A stretch of 40,624 bases of DNA from an uncultured Clostridia bacterium (GTDB lineage Bacteria > Bacillota > Clostridia > Christensenellales > Aristaeellaceae), in contig CAMVEB010000036.1 in assembly GCA_947166385.1 (NCBI GenBank), positions 1 to 40,624 of the forward strand, written 5' to 3'. Below are positions 33,774 through 40,624 of this stretch, in pieces. Position 1 is the stretch's first letter, and each line of letters starts with the position of its first letter. The notes beneath the pieces are model-generated. The model was not told the DNA's origin. It saw only the letters and a list, made by a program, of their open reading frames with translations, and made no database searches. The position numbers were made by a program, and so were the translations under genes.

Positions 33774-33836
33774 GGCAGTTTCACCTCATCGCTCAAATTC
33801 GTACAAGTGCAGGCAGACAGATACCTGTACAGGGTC

Positions 33837-33865
33837 ATTCTATTACGATTATATTACAATGTCAA
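33837..33865 (-). promoter_or_regulatory. Promoter of the SH3 protein gene
   Basis: TTGACA and TAGAAT, 17 bases apart on the minus strand, lie 64 bases before the ATG at 33773. The -35 box is perfect. Confidence 0.8.
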
Positions 33866-33892
33866 GAAGATTCGGAGAAAAATCATGAAAAA

Positions 33893-33916
33893 TTTCCGCG
33901 GCTTCCGCCGCGGAAA
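33893..33916 (-). terminator. leuS terminator
   Basis: A perfect 9-bp stem (TTTCCGCGG and CCGCGGAAA, 6-base loop) is followed on the minus strand by TTTTTCATG. It lies just after the leuS stop codon. Confidence 0.8.
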
Positions 33917-33922
33917 CAACAA

Positions 33923-36346
33923 TTATTTTACGACAATGTTCACAATTCTGCCTTTGACATAAATCTCTTTCACGATGGCCTTTCCTTCGATATAAGCCTG
34001 CACATTCTTCATTCCGTGGGCTTTTTCGAGTACGCCGGCCTGGTCCTCATCAACTCCGACGTCCACCGTCGCGCGCACCTTGCCGTTGACTTGCACGGGG
34101 ATCTGGATCGTATCTTCCTTCAGCGCCTCCTCATTCCACACGGGCCAGGGCGCAAAGGCGACCGTCTCCTCATGTCCGAGGATCTGCCACATTTCCTCGC
34201 CGATGTGCGGGCAGATACAGCTGATCATCTTGACAAAATCTTCCGCATATGCCTTCGGACAGGTTCCGTTCTTATAGCATGCGTTGACGAAGATCATCAT
34301 CTGGCTGATGGCCGTGTTAAAACCGAGGCTTTCAAAGTCGCCGGTGACTTTCTTTACCGTCTGGTGGAACACCCGGTCCAGCGCTCCGTCGTTTTCGACG
34401 GTCCAGTTGCTTTCGTTCGTGAAGAAGGTCCACACCCGGTTCAGGAATTTCCGGGCCCCTTCGACGCCCTGCGGGCTCCAGGGCTTGGAAACCTCCAGCG
34501 GCCCCATGAACATTTCGTACAGCCGCAGCGTGTCCGCTCCGTACTGGTTCACAATATCGCTGGGATTCACGACGTATTTCGGGAACCGCTTGCCCATCTT
34601 GATGCCGTTCTCGCCCAGGATCATCCCCTGATGCACCAGCTTTCTGAAGGGTTCCTTCACAGGGCTCAGCCCCTTGTCGTACAGGTACCGGTTCCAGATC
34701 CGGCTGTACATCAGGTGGCCGACAGCATGCTCCGGCCCGCCGATATACAGGTCCACCGGCAGCCAGTGCTTCATCAGCTCATAATCCGCGAAGACCTCAT
34801 CATTGTGAGGGTCGATGTAGCGCATGTAGTACCAGCTGCTGCCGGCGCTGCCGGGCATGGTGCTGGTTTCGCGGGTCCCCTTCACGCCATGCCGGTCGTA
34901 CTGCTTCCATTCGGCTGCGTTCTCCAGCGGCGCTTTCCCGTTCTTTCCTTTATAATCCTCCAGCTCCGGCAGCACCAGCGGCAGCTCGTCATCCGGCAGG
35001 GGAAAGATCTTCCCGTCATCCGTGTGCACAACCGGCACCGGCTCGCCCCAGTACCGCTGCCGCGCGAAGATCCATTCCCGGAAGTGGTAGTTCACCGTCC
35101 GCTTCGCGATCCCCATTTTCTCCAGCTTCGCGGTAATGGCTTCCTTGGCTTCCTCGACGGTCAGCCCGGTGAACTCCTCACTGTTGATCAGCCTGCAGCC
35201 TTTTCCCAGATAGTCGTGCTTCTCAAAAGCGTGCTCGCTGACATCCGCCCCGTCGATGACCTGAATCATCGGGATTCCGTGGGCTACGGCATATTCAAAG
35301 TCCCGCTGGTCATGACTCGGCACGGCCATAACCGCGCCGGTTCCGTAGCTGGCCAGCACAAAGTCGCCGATGAACAGCTCTGCCTCTTTCCCGTTGGCGG
35401 GATTGATGCATTTGACACCTTCCAGCCGGCATCCGGTCTTGCCCTTGTTCAGCTCGGTCCGGTCCATGTCGTTCTTTTTCCGGGTTTCCTCGATGTAGGC
35501 TTTGACCTCGTCCTGGTTCGTAATCCGGGGCATCAGATCCTGCACCAGCTGCCCGTCGGGCGCCAGCACCATGAACGTGATACCATAGATCGTCTCGATA
35601 CAGGTGGTGAAGATGCTGAACTCTCCGCCGCCGACGATCCCGAACTTCACCTCGACGCCCTCGCTCTTTCCGATCCAGTGGCGCTGCATGTCCTTCGTGC
35701 TCTCCGGCCAGTCAATTTCCTCCAGGCCCTCCAGCAGCTTCTCGGCAAACGCGGGCTGATTGATGACCCACTGCTTCATGTTCTTCCGCACCACGGGATA
35801 TCCGCCGCGCTCGCTCTTCCCGTCGATCACCTCGTCGTTGCTCAGCACGGTCCCCAGCTCTTCGCACCAGTTCACCGGCATATCGATGTACTGGGCGTAT
35901 CCGTCCAGGTACAGCTGCTTGAAAATCCACTGGGTCCACTTATAGAATTCCGGATCGCTCGTCGCGATGACCTTGCTCCAATCGTAGTCAAAGCCCAGCT
36001 CCTTCAGCTGCCTGCTGAAGGTTTCGATATTCTGCTTCGTGAAACCGTCGGGATGGTTCCCCGTCGTGATGGCGTACTGCTCCGCCGGCAGCCCGAAGCT
36101 GTCGTATCCCATCGGGTGCAGCACGTTGTATCCCTGCATCCGCTTCATCCGGCTGACGATATCCGTCGCGGTGTAGCCTTCCGGATGCCCGGCGTGCAGG
36201 CCGACGCCGCTGGGATAGGGGAACATGTCCAGCGCATAGAACTTCGGCTTGCTGAAGTCCCGGACATCCGTTTTGAAGGTTTCATGCTCCTCCCAGTATT
36301 TCTGCCACTTTTTTTCAATCACTTTCGGGTCGTAAATGCGTTCCAT
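33923..36346 (-). CDS. leuS: Leucyl-tRNA synthetase
   Basis: An 807-residue class I synthetase charging tRNA-Leu. The HIGH-type motif is YPSGVGLHAGHPEGYT (HAGH at 51-54), and the CP1 editing domain is present (YGTGAVMAVPSHDQRDFEYA, with the editing Asp). The KMSKS-type loop reads IKMGKRFPKYVVNPSD near residue 580, a variant of the usual KMSKS. The C-terminal anticodon-binding part is complete, ending VKEIYVKGRIVNIVVK. The ATG has AGGTGA upstream. It is alone and has no T-box: the leader is only about 30 bases from the promoter. Confidence 0.96.
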   Translation of the reverse strand: MERIYDPKVIEKKWQKYWEEHETFKTDVRDFSKPKFYALDMFPYPSGVGLHAGHPEGYTATDIVSRMKRMQGYNVLHPMGYDSFGLPAEQYAITTGNHPDGFTKQNIETFSRQLKELGFDYDWSKVIATSDPEFYKWTQWIFKQLYLDGYAQYIDMPVNWCEELGTVLSNDEVIDGKSERGGYPVVRKNMKQWVINQPAFAEKLLEGLEEIDWPESTKDMQRHWIGKSEGVEVKFGIVGGGEFSIFTTCIETIYGITFMVLAPDGQLVQDLMPRITNQDEVKAYIEETRKKNDMDRTELNKGKTGCRLEGVKCINPANGKEAELFIGDFVLASYGTGAVMAVPSHDQRDFEYAVAHGIPMIQVIDGADVSEHAFEKHDYLGKGCRLINSEEFTGLTVEEAKEAITAKLEKMGIAKRTVNYHFREWIFARQRYWGEPVPVVHTDDGKIFPLPDDELPLVLPELEDYKGKNGKAPLENAAEWKQYDRHGVKGTRETSTMPGSAGSSWYYMRYIDPHNDEVFADYELMKHWLPVDLYIGGPEHAVGHLMYSRIWNRYLYDKGLSPVKEPFRKLVHQGMILGENGIKMGKRFPKYVVNPSDIVNQYGADTLRLYEMFMGPLEVSKPWSPQGVEGARKFLNRVWTFFTNESNWTVENDGALDRVFHQTVKKVTGDFESLGFNTAISQMMIFVNACYKNGTCPKAYAEDFVKMISCICPHIGEEMWQILGHEETVAFAPWPVWNEEALKEDTIQIPVQVNGKVRATVDVGVDEDQAGVLEKAHGMKNVQAYIEGKAIVKEIYVKGRIVNIVVK

Positions 36347-36381
36347 ACGGTTTCACCTGATCCTTTTCGCAATGATATGCG

Positions 36382-36411
36382 AGTATACCACAGATCAGCG
36401 GGTTTTGACAA
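36382..36411 (-). promoter_or_regulatory. leuS promoter
   Basis: TTGTCA and TATACT are 18 bases apart on the minus strand, 35 bases before the start codon. Confidence 0.7.
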
Positions 36412-36422
36412 TCAGGGTAAAC

Positions 36423-36451
36423 TTGACGAAAACAGGTCATTTGCATAAAAT
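36423..36451 (+). promoter_or_regulatory. Promoter of the Cys-rich protein gene and asnS
   Basis: TTGACG and TAAAAT are 17 bases apart on the plus strand, divergent from the leuS promoter. Confidence 0.7.
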
Positions 36452-36510
36452 ATAAGATACCCCTTTTCGGAGGGGTGCGGGAACAGAAGAAAGAAGGTAA
36501 GGATTCATAT

Positions 36511-37251
36511 ATGAAAAAAGCGTGGATAATGACGGGGGTGCTGCTGATCCTGCTGATGCTCTGCGCAGCGGCGGCAGCTGAGGAGCCGGTTTCTCCCGGA
36601 ACCCCGACTGATCTTTGCGCGCATGAACACACTTCAGAAGTATTCTATTTCGACCACCCGGAATATATCCCGATCGACGATCTGACCCACAGGATCTGCG
36701 GCAGCGCTGTCGTGAACCTGGTCTGCGACGACTGCAAGGCCGTTCTGAATTCGGAAACGCGGGCTGACGCGGAATGTATCCGCAGCCATGTGTACAAGCG
36801 GGGCTTCTGCGTACTCTGCGGCAAAGGTGATCCCCGGCCACCGGTGCCGGAAGATCTGACGATGCTGACGCTTTCCGTGGCGGATACCGAGCTGCCTGAT
36901 GAGGCGGAGTCGCTGGAGATCCAGCCGCCGGATTTTTCCGCCGCACTGATTGTGCCTGCCGATGCGGTCCGGGACGAGATGGAAAAAAGCGGCCTCGAGC
37001 TGACCGCCGAGATTCACCAGGAGGAAGACCGGGTCTATGCCGCGCTGAAGCTGGGCGGCAAACCGCTGCAGCTAAACGGCGTCACGCTGCGGATCTACGG
37101 ACGCCGGATTGACCGCCTGCTGTATACCGCGACGGAAACCATCAAATCCCAGGAGGAGAGCGCCGCCTGGCACGGGAACGCCGGGGAGCTGGAAGGTTAT
37201 TCCACCGTGCCGTGGCTCGGCAACGGATACTACAAATTTTTAGAGGATTGA
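36511..37251 (+). CDS. Small secreted Cys-rich protein of unknown function
   Basis: A 246-residue protein I do not recognise. It opens with a signal peptide (MKKAWIMTGVLLILLMLC then AAAAA-EE), and the first half of the mature protein carries Cys/His groups: LCAHEH, RICGSAVVNLVCDDCKAVL and SHVYKRGFCVLCGKGD. The last is like the H-x-C...CxxCG repeats of surface proteins in gut Bacillota, possibly zinc-binding. The second half is acidic and Cys-free, without a recognised fold. AAGGA is seven bases before the ATG at 36511; the frame is open from a GTG at 36475. It is ten bases upstream of asnS, likely in one operon, though no functional link is obvious. Confidence 0.7.
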   Translation: MKKAWIMTGVLLILLMLCAAAAAEEPVSPGTPTDLCAHEHTSEVFYFDHPEYIPIDDLTHRICGSAVVNLVCDDCKAVLNSETRADAECIRSHVYKRGFCVLCGKGDPRPPVPEDLTMLTLSVADTELPDEAESLEIQPPDFSAALIVPADAVRDEMEKSGLELTAEIHQEEDRVYAALKLGGKPLQLNGVTLRIYGRRIDRLLYTATETIKSQEESAAWHGNAGELEGYSTVPWLGNGYYKFLED

Positions 37252-37261
37252 GGAAACGATC

Positions 37262-38638
37262 ATGGAAATCATCACCACCCGGAAGCTGAAAGACGAGCTG
37301 GCTGAACTGCAGGGGAAGGAAGTGACGTTGCAGGGATGGATCCGGAACCACCGGAAGCAGAAGAACATGGGTTTCATTGACTTTTTTGACGGGACGTGCT
37401 TCCGGAATCCCCAGGTGGTTTACGATGAGCAGATTGAAGGCTTCGCGGAGATCCAGACGCTGCGCGTCGGCAGCGCGGTGACGGTCACGGGGAAAGTCGT
37501 GCCTTCCTACAAGGATCCGGAAACCCCGGAGATTCAGGCGACAGCCATTACCCTGGAGGGCGACTGCCCGGAGGATTATCCGCTGCAGCCGAAGCGCCAT
37601 ACCGTGGAGTACCTGCGGGAGATCGCTTACCTGCGGCCGAGGACCCGCCTGTTCCAGGCGGTATTCCGCGTGCGCAGCGTCGCCGCTATGGCGATTCACA
37701 GCTATTTCCAGGACCGGGGCTATGTCTATGTCCATACACCCCTGATCACCGGCAACGACGCCGAGGGCGCCGGTAACACCTTCACCGTTACCACTGCTCC
37801 CGCGGGCAAGCAGGGCACCGAGGAAGACTTCTTCGGCAAACCCACGAGCCTGGCGGTGACCGGCCAGCTGGAGGGCGAGACTTTCGCCATGGCGTTCTCG
37901 AAGATTTATACCTTCGGGCCAACTTTCCGCGCCGAGAACAGCAACACCAAGACCCACGCGGCGGAATTCTGGATGATTGAGCCTGAGATCGCCTTCTGCG
38001 ACCTGCAGCAGCTGATGGATCTGGAGGAGGATTTCCTGAAGGAGATCGTGCGGACTGTGCTGGAGAAATGCCCGGACGAACTGAAGTTCCTGGACGGCTT
38101 CACCGGCGGCGGTCTGCTGGACAAGCTGAACGCCCTGCTTTCCAGCACCTGCGCGAGGGTGACCCATGAGGAAGCGATCACGATCCTGCGCAAGGCGATG
38201 GAGAACGGAACCGAGTTCAAGTTCGAGCCGAAGTACGGCGAGGATACCGCCAAGGAGCACGAGAAGTATCTGACAGAGGAATATTTCCACTCTCCGGTGT
38301 TTGTCTACGACTGGCCGAAGGAGATCAAGGCCTTCTATATGTACCAGAACGACGACGGCAAAACCGTCAGCGCGGTGGACCTGCTGGTGCCCGGCGCCGG
38401 CGAGCTCATGGGCGGCAGCCAGCGTGAAACCCGGTATGACCGGCTGACGCAGCGGATGGATGACCTGCACATCTCCAAAGAAGAGATGTACTGGTACGTC
38501 AACCTGCGCAAATTCGGCGGCTGCACCCACAGCGGCTTCGGCATGGGCTTCGAGCGCCTACTGATTTACCTGACCGGCGTGGACAACATCCGTGACGTCA
38601 TTCCCTACGCGAGAACGCCGATGAACTGTGAATTCTGA
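37262..38638 (+). CDS. asnS: Asparaginyl-tRNA synthetase
   Basis: A 458-residue class IIb synthetase. Residues about 1-110 form the OB-fold anticodon-binding domain (VTLQGWIRNHRKQKNMGFID). Motif 2 is FGPTFRAENSNTKTHAAEFW (about 219) and motif 3 is GFGMGFERLLIYLTGVDNIR (about 425). The middle is consistent with AsnS rather than AspS: the spacing is short and there is no GAD insertion. It starts ten bases after the small secreted protein and is probably cotranscribed. Its presence implies direct charging of tRNA-Asn. Confidence 0.95.
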   Translation: MEIITTRKLKDELAELQGKEVTLQGWIRNHRKQKNMGFIDFFDGTCFRNPQVVYDEQIEGFAEIQTLRVGSAVTVTGKVVPSYKDPETPEIQATAITLEGDCPEDYPLQPKRHTVEYLREIAYLRPRTRLFQAVFRVRSVAAMAIHSYFQDRGYVYVHTPLITGNDAEGAGNTFTVTTAPAGKQGTEEDFFGKPTSLAVTGQLEGETFAMAFSKIYTFGPTFRAENSNTKTHAAEFWMIEPEIAFCDLQQLMDLEEDFLKEIVRTVLEKCPDELKFLDGFTGGGLLDKLNALLSSTCARVTHEEAITILRKAMENGTEFKFEPKYGEDTAKEHEKYLTEEYFHSPVFVYDWPKEIKAFYMYQNDDGKTVSAVDLLVPGAGELMGGSQRETRYDRLTQRMDDLHISKEEMYWYVNLRKFGGCTHSGFGMGFERLLIYLTGVDNIRDVIPYARTPMNCEF

Positions 38639-38690
38639 GGACGAGTCCAGAACTCTGATTTGGCAACAGCGCATAAATTATTAATTTACC

Positions 38691-38719
38691 TTGACAGAAT
38701 TGTAAAAAACCGGTAAACT
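38691..38719 (+). promoter_or_regulatory. Promoter between asnS and rny
   Basis: A perfect TTGACA is followed, 17 bases on, by TAAACT. Transcription would begin near 38726, about 200 bases before rny. Confidence 0.7.
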
Positions 38720-38725
38720 ATACCT

Positions 38726-38864
38726 GTTCGGCTGTGCGAGGTAATCGCGCGCTGTTGTCGATAGAGTTTTTCCTCATTTTCCCGCGGCCGGTCCGCGGTT
38801 CGTTATTCCCTCATTGTCGAAGCAGCGTAAGCCGTGCGAAGGTTTTCTGTTCGCACGGTTTTTT
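38726..38864 (+). ncRNA. Candidate small RNA or attenuated leader upstream of rny
   Basis: A promoter is followed by about 140 bases without a convincing reading frame and ends in a strong intrinsic terminator (38832-38840 pairing with 38850-38858, then six T). Within it, GTGCG/CGCGC (38734-38750) form a hairpin, CGCTG/CAGCG (38750-38754 and 38823-38827) close a long arm, and CCGCGG occurs twice around a 5-base loop (38782-38798). TTGTCGA occurs at 38755 and 38814, allowing TCGA-TCGA pairing. It could be an independent RNA or an attenuator for rny. It is not 6S, SRP or T-box RNA as far as I can tell. Confidence 0.45.
38832..38864 (+). terminator. Strong terminator between asnS and rny
   Basis: CCGTGCGAA pairs with TTCGCACGG across a 9-base loop and is followed by TTTTTT. 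Since rny starts 64 bases further on with no clear promoter between, some read-through or antitermination would be needed for rny expression. Confidence 0.88.
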
Positions 38865-38927
38865 GTGGTGCGTGAACATCTGAACATCTAAAAAGAATTT
38901 GAGAATCTGAAAAGAAGGAGGGGAAAC

Positions 38928-40511
38928 ATGAATCCAATTATTGCCCTGGTAATTGCCCTGGCAGCGCTGGTCATCGGCGCTCTGGCAGGCTACACATACC
39001 GGAAGAACAACACGGAAAAGAAGATTGACCGGACCGAGGAATACGCCAAACGGCTGTATGACGACGCGGTTCGCAAAGCGGAGGATTACAAAAAGGAAAA
39101 GGTGCTGGAAGCCAAGGAGGAAATCCTGAAGGCCAAGGCGGAGAACGACCGGGAGCGCGCGGAGAACGAAAAGGAAATCCGCGAGCGCCGCAACGAAATC
39201 CAGAAGAATGAACGCCGGCTGATCCAGCGGGAGGAAACCCTGGAGAAGAAGGCCAGCAACCTGGAAACCCGGGAAGAAGGCCTGAACAACAAGATGGCGG
39301 AACTGGCAAAGCAGGAAGCGGAGCTGGTGAAGCAGGGAGAAGAGCTGAATGAGCTGAAGGCAAAGCAGCTGACCGAGCTGGAGCGTATCGCCAGCCTGAC
39401 CCGGGATGAGGCAAAACAGCAGGTGATCGACCGGGTCCAGAAGGAAGCCTTCCACGACGCGGCCGCGATGGTCCGGGATATTGAAACCCAGGCCAAGGAA
39501 GACGGCGAGAAGAAAGCCCGCAATATCATCGCCATGGCGATCCAGAAGTGCGCGGCGGACCACGTGGCCGAGAGTACGGTCAGCGTGATCTCTCTGCCGA
39601 ATGACGATATGAAGGGCCGGATTATCGGCCGCGAGGGCCGGAATATCCGCGCCCTGGAGACCGCGACGGGCGTTGACCTGATCATTGACGATACGCCGGA
39701 AGCCGTGATCGTTTCCGCTTTCGACCCGGTGCGGCGCGAAGTTGCCCGCCTGACGGTGGAGAAGCTGATCATGGATGGGCGGATCCATCCCGCGCGCATT
39801 GAGGAAATGGTGGAGAAGGCCCGTAAGGAGGTCGATAACCAGATCCGCGAAGCCGGGGAGAACGCGGTCTTCGAGACGAACCAGCACGGCATTCACCACG
39901 AGCTGGTGAAGCTGCTGGGCCGCCTGAAATTCCGCACGAGCTACGGCCAGAATGTGCTGAAGCACTCCATCGAGGTGAGCCACCTGGCCGGGCTGATGGC
40001 CGCGGAGCTGGGCGCGGATGTCCAGCTGGCGAAGCGCGCAGGCCTGCTGCATGATATCGGCAAAGCGGTGGATCACGAGAGCGAAGGCACCCATGTGACC
40101 CTGGGTGCCGAGCTGGCCCGGAAGTATCATGAAAACAACGATGTGGTGCACTGCATCATGGCACACCACAACGATGTGGAGCCCCAGACGGTGGAAGCCG
40201 TCCTGGTGCAGGCGGCGGACGCAATTTCCGCGGCGCGGCCCGGGGCACGGCGGGAGAGCCTGGAGAACTATATCAAGCGCCTGGAGAAGCTGGAAGAAAT
40301 CGCGAACGGCTTTGACGGCGTTGAGAAGAGCTACGCGATCCAGAGCGGCCGTGAGGTTCGCATCATGGTGAAGCCGGAAGACGTCACCGATGAGGGCATC
40401 AAGGTCATGGCGAAGGAGATCGCCAAGCGCATCGAGGAGCAGATGGAGTATCCCGGACAGATCCGCGTGAACGTCATCCGCGAAACCCGCAGTACAGAAT
40501 ACGCAAAGTGA
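38928..40511 (+). CDS. rny: Ribonuclease Y
   Basis: A 527-residue membrane-anchored endoribonuclease that starts mRNA decay in many Bacillota. A single N-terminal membrane helix (about 4-21) is followed by a long charged coiled coil (about 25-170), a KH domain ([19 protein letters not shown] near 223) and an HD domain ([17 protein letters not shown], then [12 protein letters not shown] near 374). Length and order are canonical. GAAGGAGGGG lies a few bases before the ATG. It ends with a terminator and seems to depend on the promoter before the candidate RNA. Confidence 0.97.
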   Translation: MNPIIALVIALAALVIGALAGYTYRKNNTEKKIDRTEEYAKRLYDDAVRKAEDYKKEKVLEAKEEILKAKAENDRERAENEKEIRERRNEIQKNERRLIQREETLEKKASNLETREEGLNNKMAELAKQEAELVKQGEELNELKAKQLTELERIASLTRDEAKQQVIDRVQKEAFHDAAAMVRDIETQAKEDGEKKARNIIAMAIQKCAADHVAESTVSVISLPNDDMKGRIIGREGRNIRALETATGVDLIIDDTPEAVIVSAFDPVRREVARLTVEKLIMDGRIHPARIEEMVEKARKEVDNQIREAGENAVFETNQHGIHHELVKLLGRLKFRTSYGQNVLKHSIEVSHLAGLMAAELGADVQLAKRAGLLHDIGKAVDHESEGTHVTLGAELARKYHENNDVVHCIMAHHNDVEPQTVEAVLVQAADAISAARPGARRESLENYIKRLEKLEEIANGFDGVEKSYAIQSGREVRIMVKPEDVTDEGIKVMAKEIAKRIEEQMEYPGQIRVNVIRETRSTEYAK

Positions 40512-40536
40512 TGAATACGCGTCCCACAGGACAACG

Positions 40537-40572
40537 CAAAGAATCGCAGGCTGTAATGCCTGCGATTCTTTG
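40537..40572 (+). terminator. rny terminator
   Basis: A perfect 15-bp stem (CAAAGAATCGCAGGC with its complement, loop tgtaat) is followed by TCTTCAT. Confidence 0.85.
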
Positions 40573-40581
40573 TCTTCATAA

Positions 40582-40604
40582 AACCCCACGCTAGGCGTGG
40601 GGTT
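40582..40604. repeat. Perfect hairpin at the right edge
   Basis: AACCCCACGC and GCGTGGGGTT form a 10-bp stem with a 3-base loop, followed by GGGAGAGCTTATAGC to the end of the window. The shape resembles the foot hairpin of IS200/IS605-type elements, but no transposase is in view. Confidence 0.35.
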
Positions 40605-40624
40605 CGGGAGAGCTTATAGCTATG

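Noticed and set aside
31800..33962. Open frame of 720 codons antisense to the SH3 protein gene
   Set aside because: His/Arg/Gly-rich shadow without motifs; the minus-strand gene has signal peptide, domains and promoter.
36347..36420. T-box riboswitch upstream of leuS
   Set aside because: The distance from promoter to start codon leaves only about 30 bases of leader, too short for a T-box.
33767..36448. Open frame of 893 codons antisense to leuS
   Set aside because: LeuS on the other strand has full motifs; the antisense frame has no domain, signal or ribosome-binding site and results from biased third positions.
38726..38864. SRP RNA, 6S RNA or T-box in the asnS-rny gap
   Set aside because: GAAGCAGCG recalls the SRP RNA tip, but the GTCAGG-TCCGGAAGG part is missing; the length is too short for 6S; there is no T-box sequence.
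38811..40589. Open frame of 592 codons antisense to rny
   Set aside because: RNase Y is unmistakable on the plus strand; this frame is a shadow.

Overview
The window is about 40.6 kb of moderately GC-rich, gene-dense bacterial DNA with about 29 genes, good Shine-Dalgarno sites (GGAGG-type), sigma-A-like promoters and many intrinsic terminators. The gene set suggests a Bacillota (Clostridia-like, probably anaerobic, gut-type) chromosome: RNase Y, a YacL-type PIN/TRAM membrane protein next to radA, a FakA-like fragment, a DnaN/RecF pair beside DnaA boxes, parS sites of Bacillus type, and secreted SH3 proteins with Pro/Thr linkers. A Christensenellales-like lineage is my guess only. No rRNA, tRNA or CRISPR array was seen.

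Left part (1-13.4 kb): an RlmD-type rRNA methyltransferase, a secreted protein of unknown function, a DUF1015 protein, then (minus strand) a complete branched-chain amino acid ABC operon livK-H-M-G-F ending in a LexA/S24-like XRE regulator. Further up the minus strand lie polA and a small stand-alone FakA/DAK-like protein.

Centre (13.4-20.2 kb): rimO-pgsA, then dnaN-recF. This looks like the replication origin neighbourhood. There are three clusters of DnaA boxes (upstream of dnaN, downstream of recF, and beyond an insertion sequence) and two perfect 16-bp parS sites (one after recF, one 13 kb to the left). dnaA itself is not present; pgsA occupies the place where dnaA usually sits. An IS66-family element of 1,591 bp with perfect 15-bp inverted repeats and a perfect 8-bp target duplication (ACGGAAAG) has inserted between two DnaA-box clusters. 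Its transposase has a frameshift near the N-terminus.

Right part (20.1-40.6 kb): an MBL-fold hydrolase, a type I phosphodiesterase, a FucI-type sugar isomerase divergent from gap (GAPDH), a heterodimeric ABC exporter with one degenerate ATP site, PIN/TRAM and radA, a large secreted SH3/peptidoglycan-binding protein, leuS, a small Cys-rich secreted protein with asnS, and rny. A promoter, a structured stretch and a strong terminator lie between asnS and rny and make a candidate small RNA or attenuator of about 140 nt. The last 40 bases hold a perfect hairpin that may be the edge of an IS200/IS605-type element.

The most interesting items are the origin-like region (parS, DnaA boxes, no dnaA, fresh IS66 insertion) and the candidate RNA ahead of rny. 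Everything here was read by eye; no database or folding program was used.
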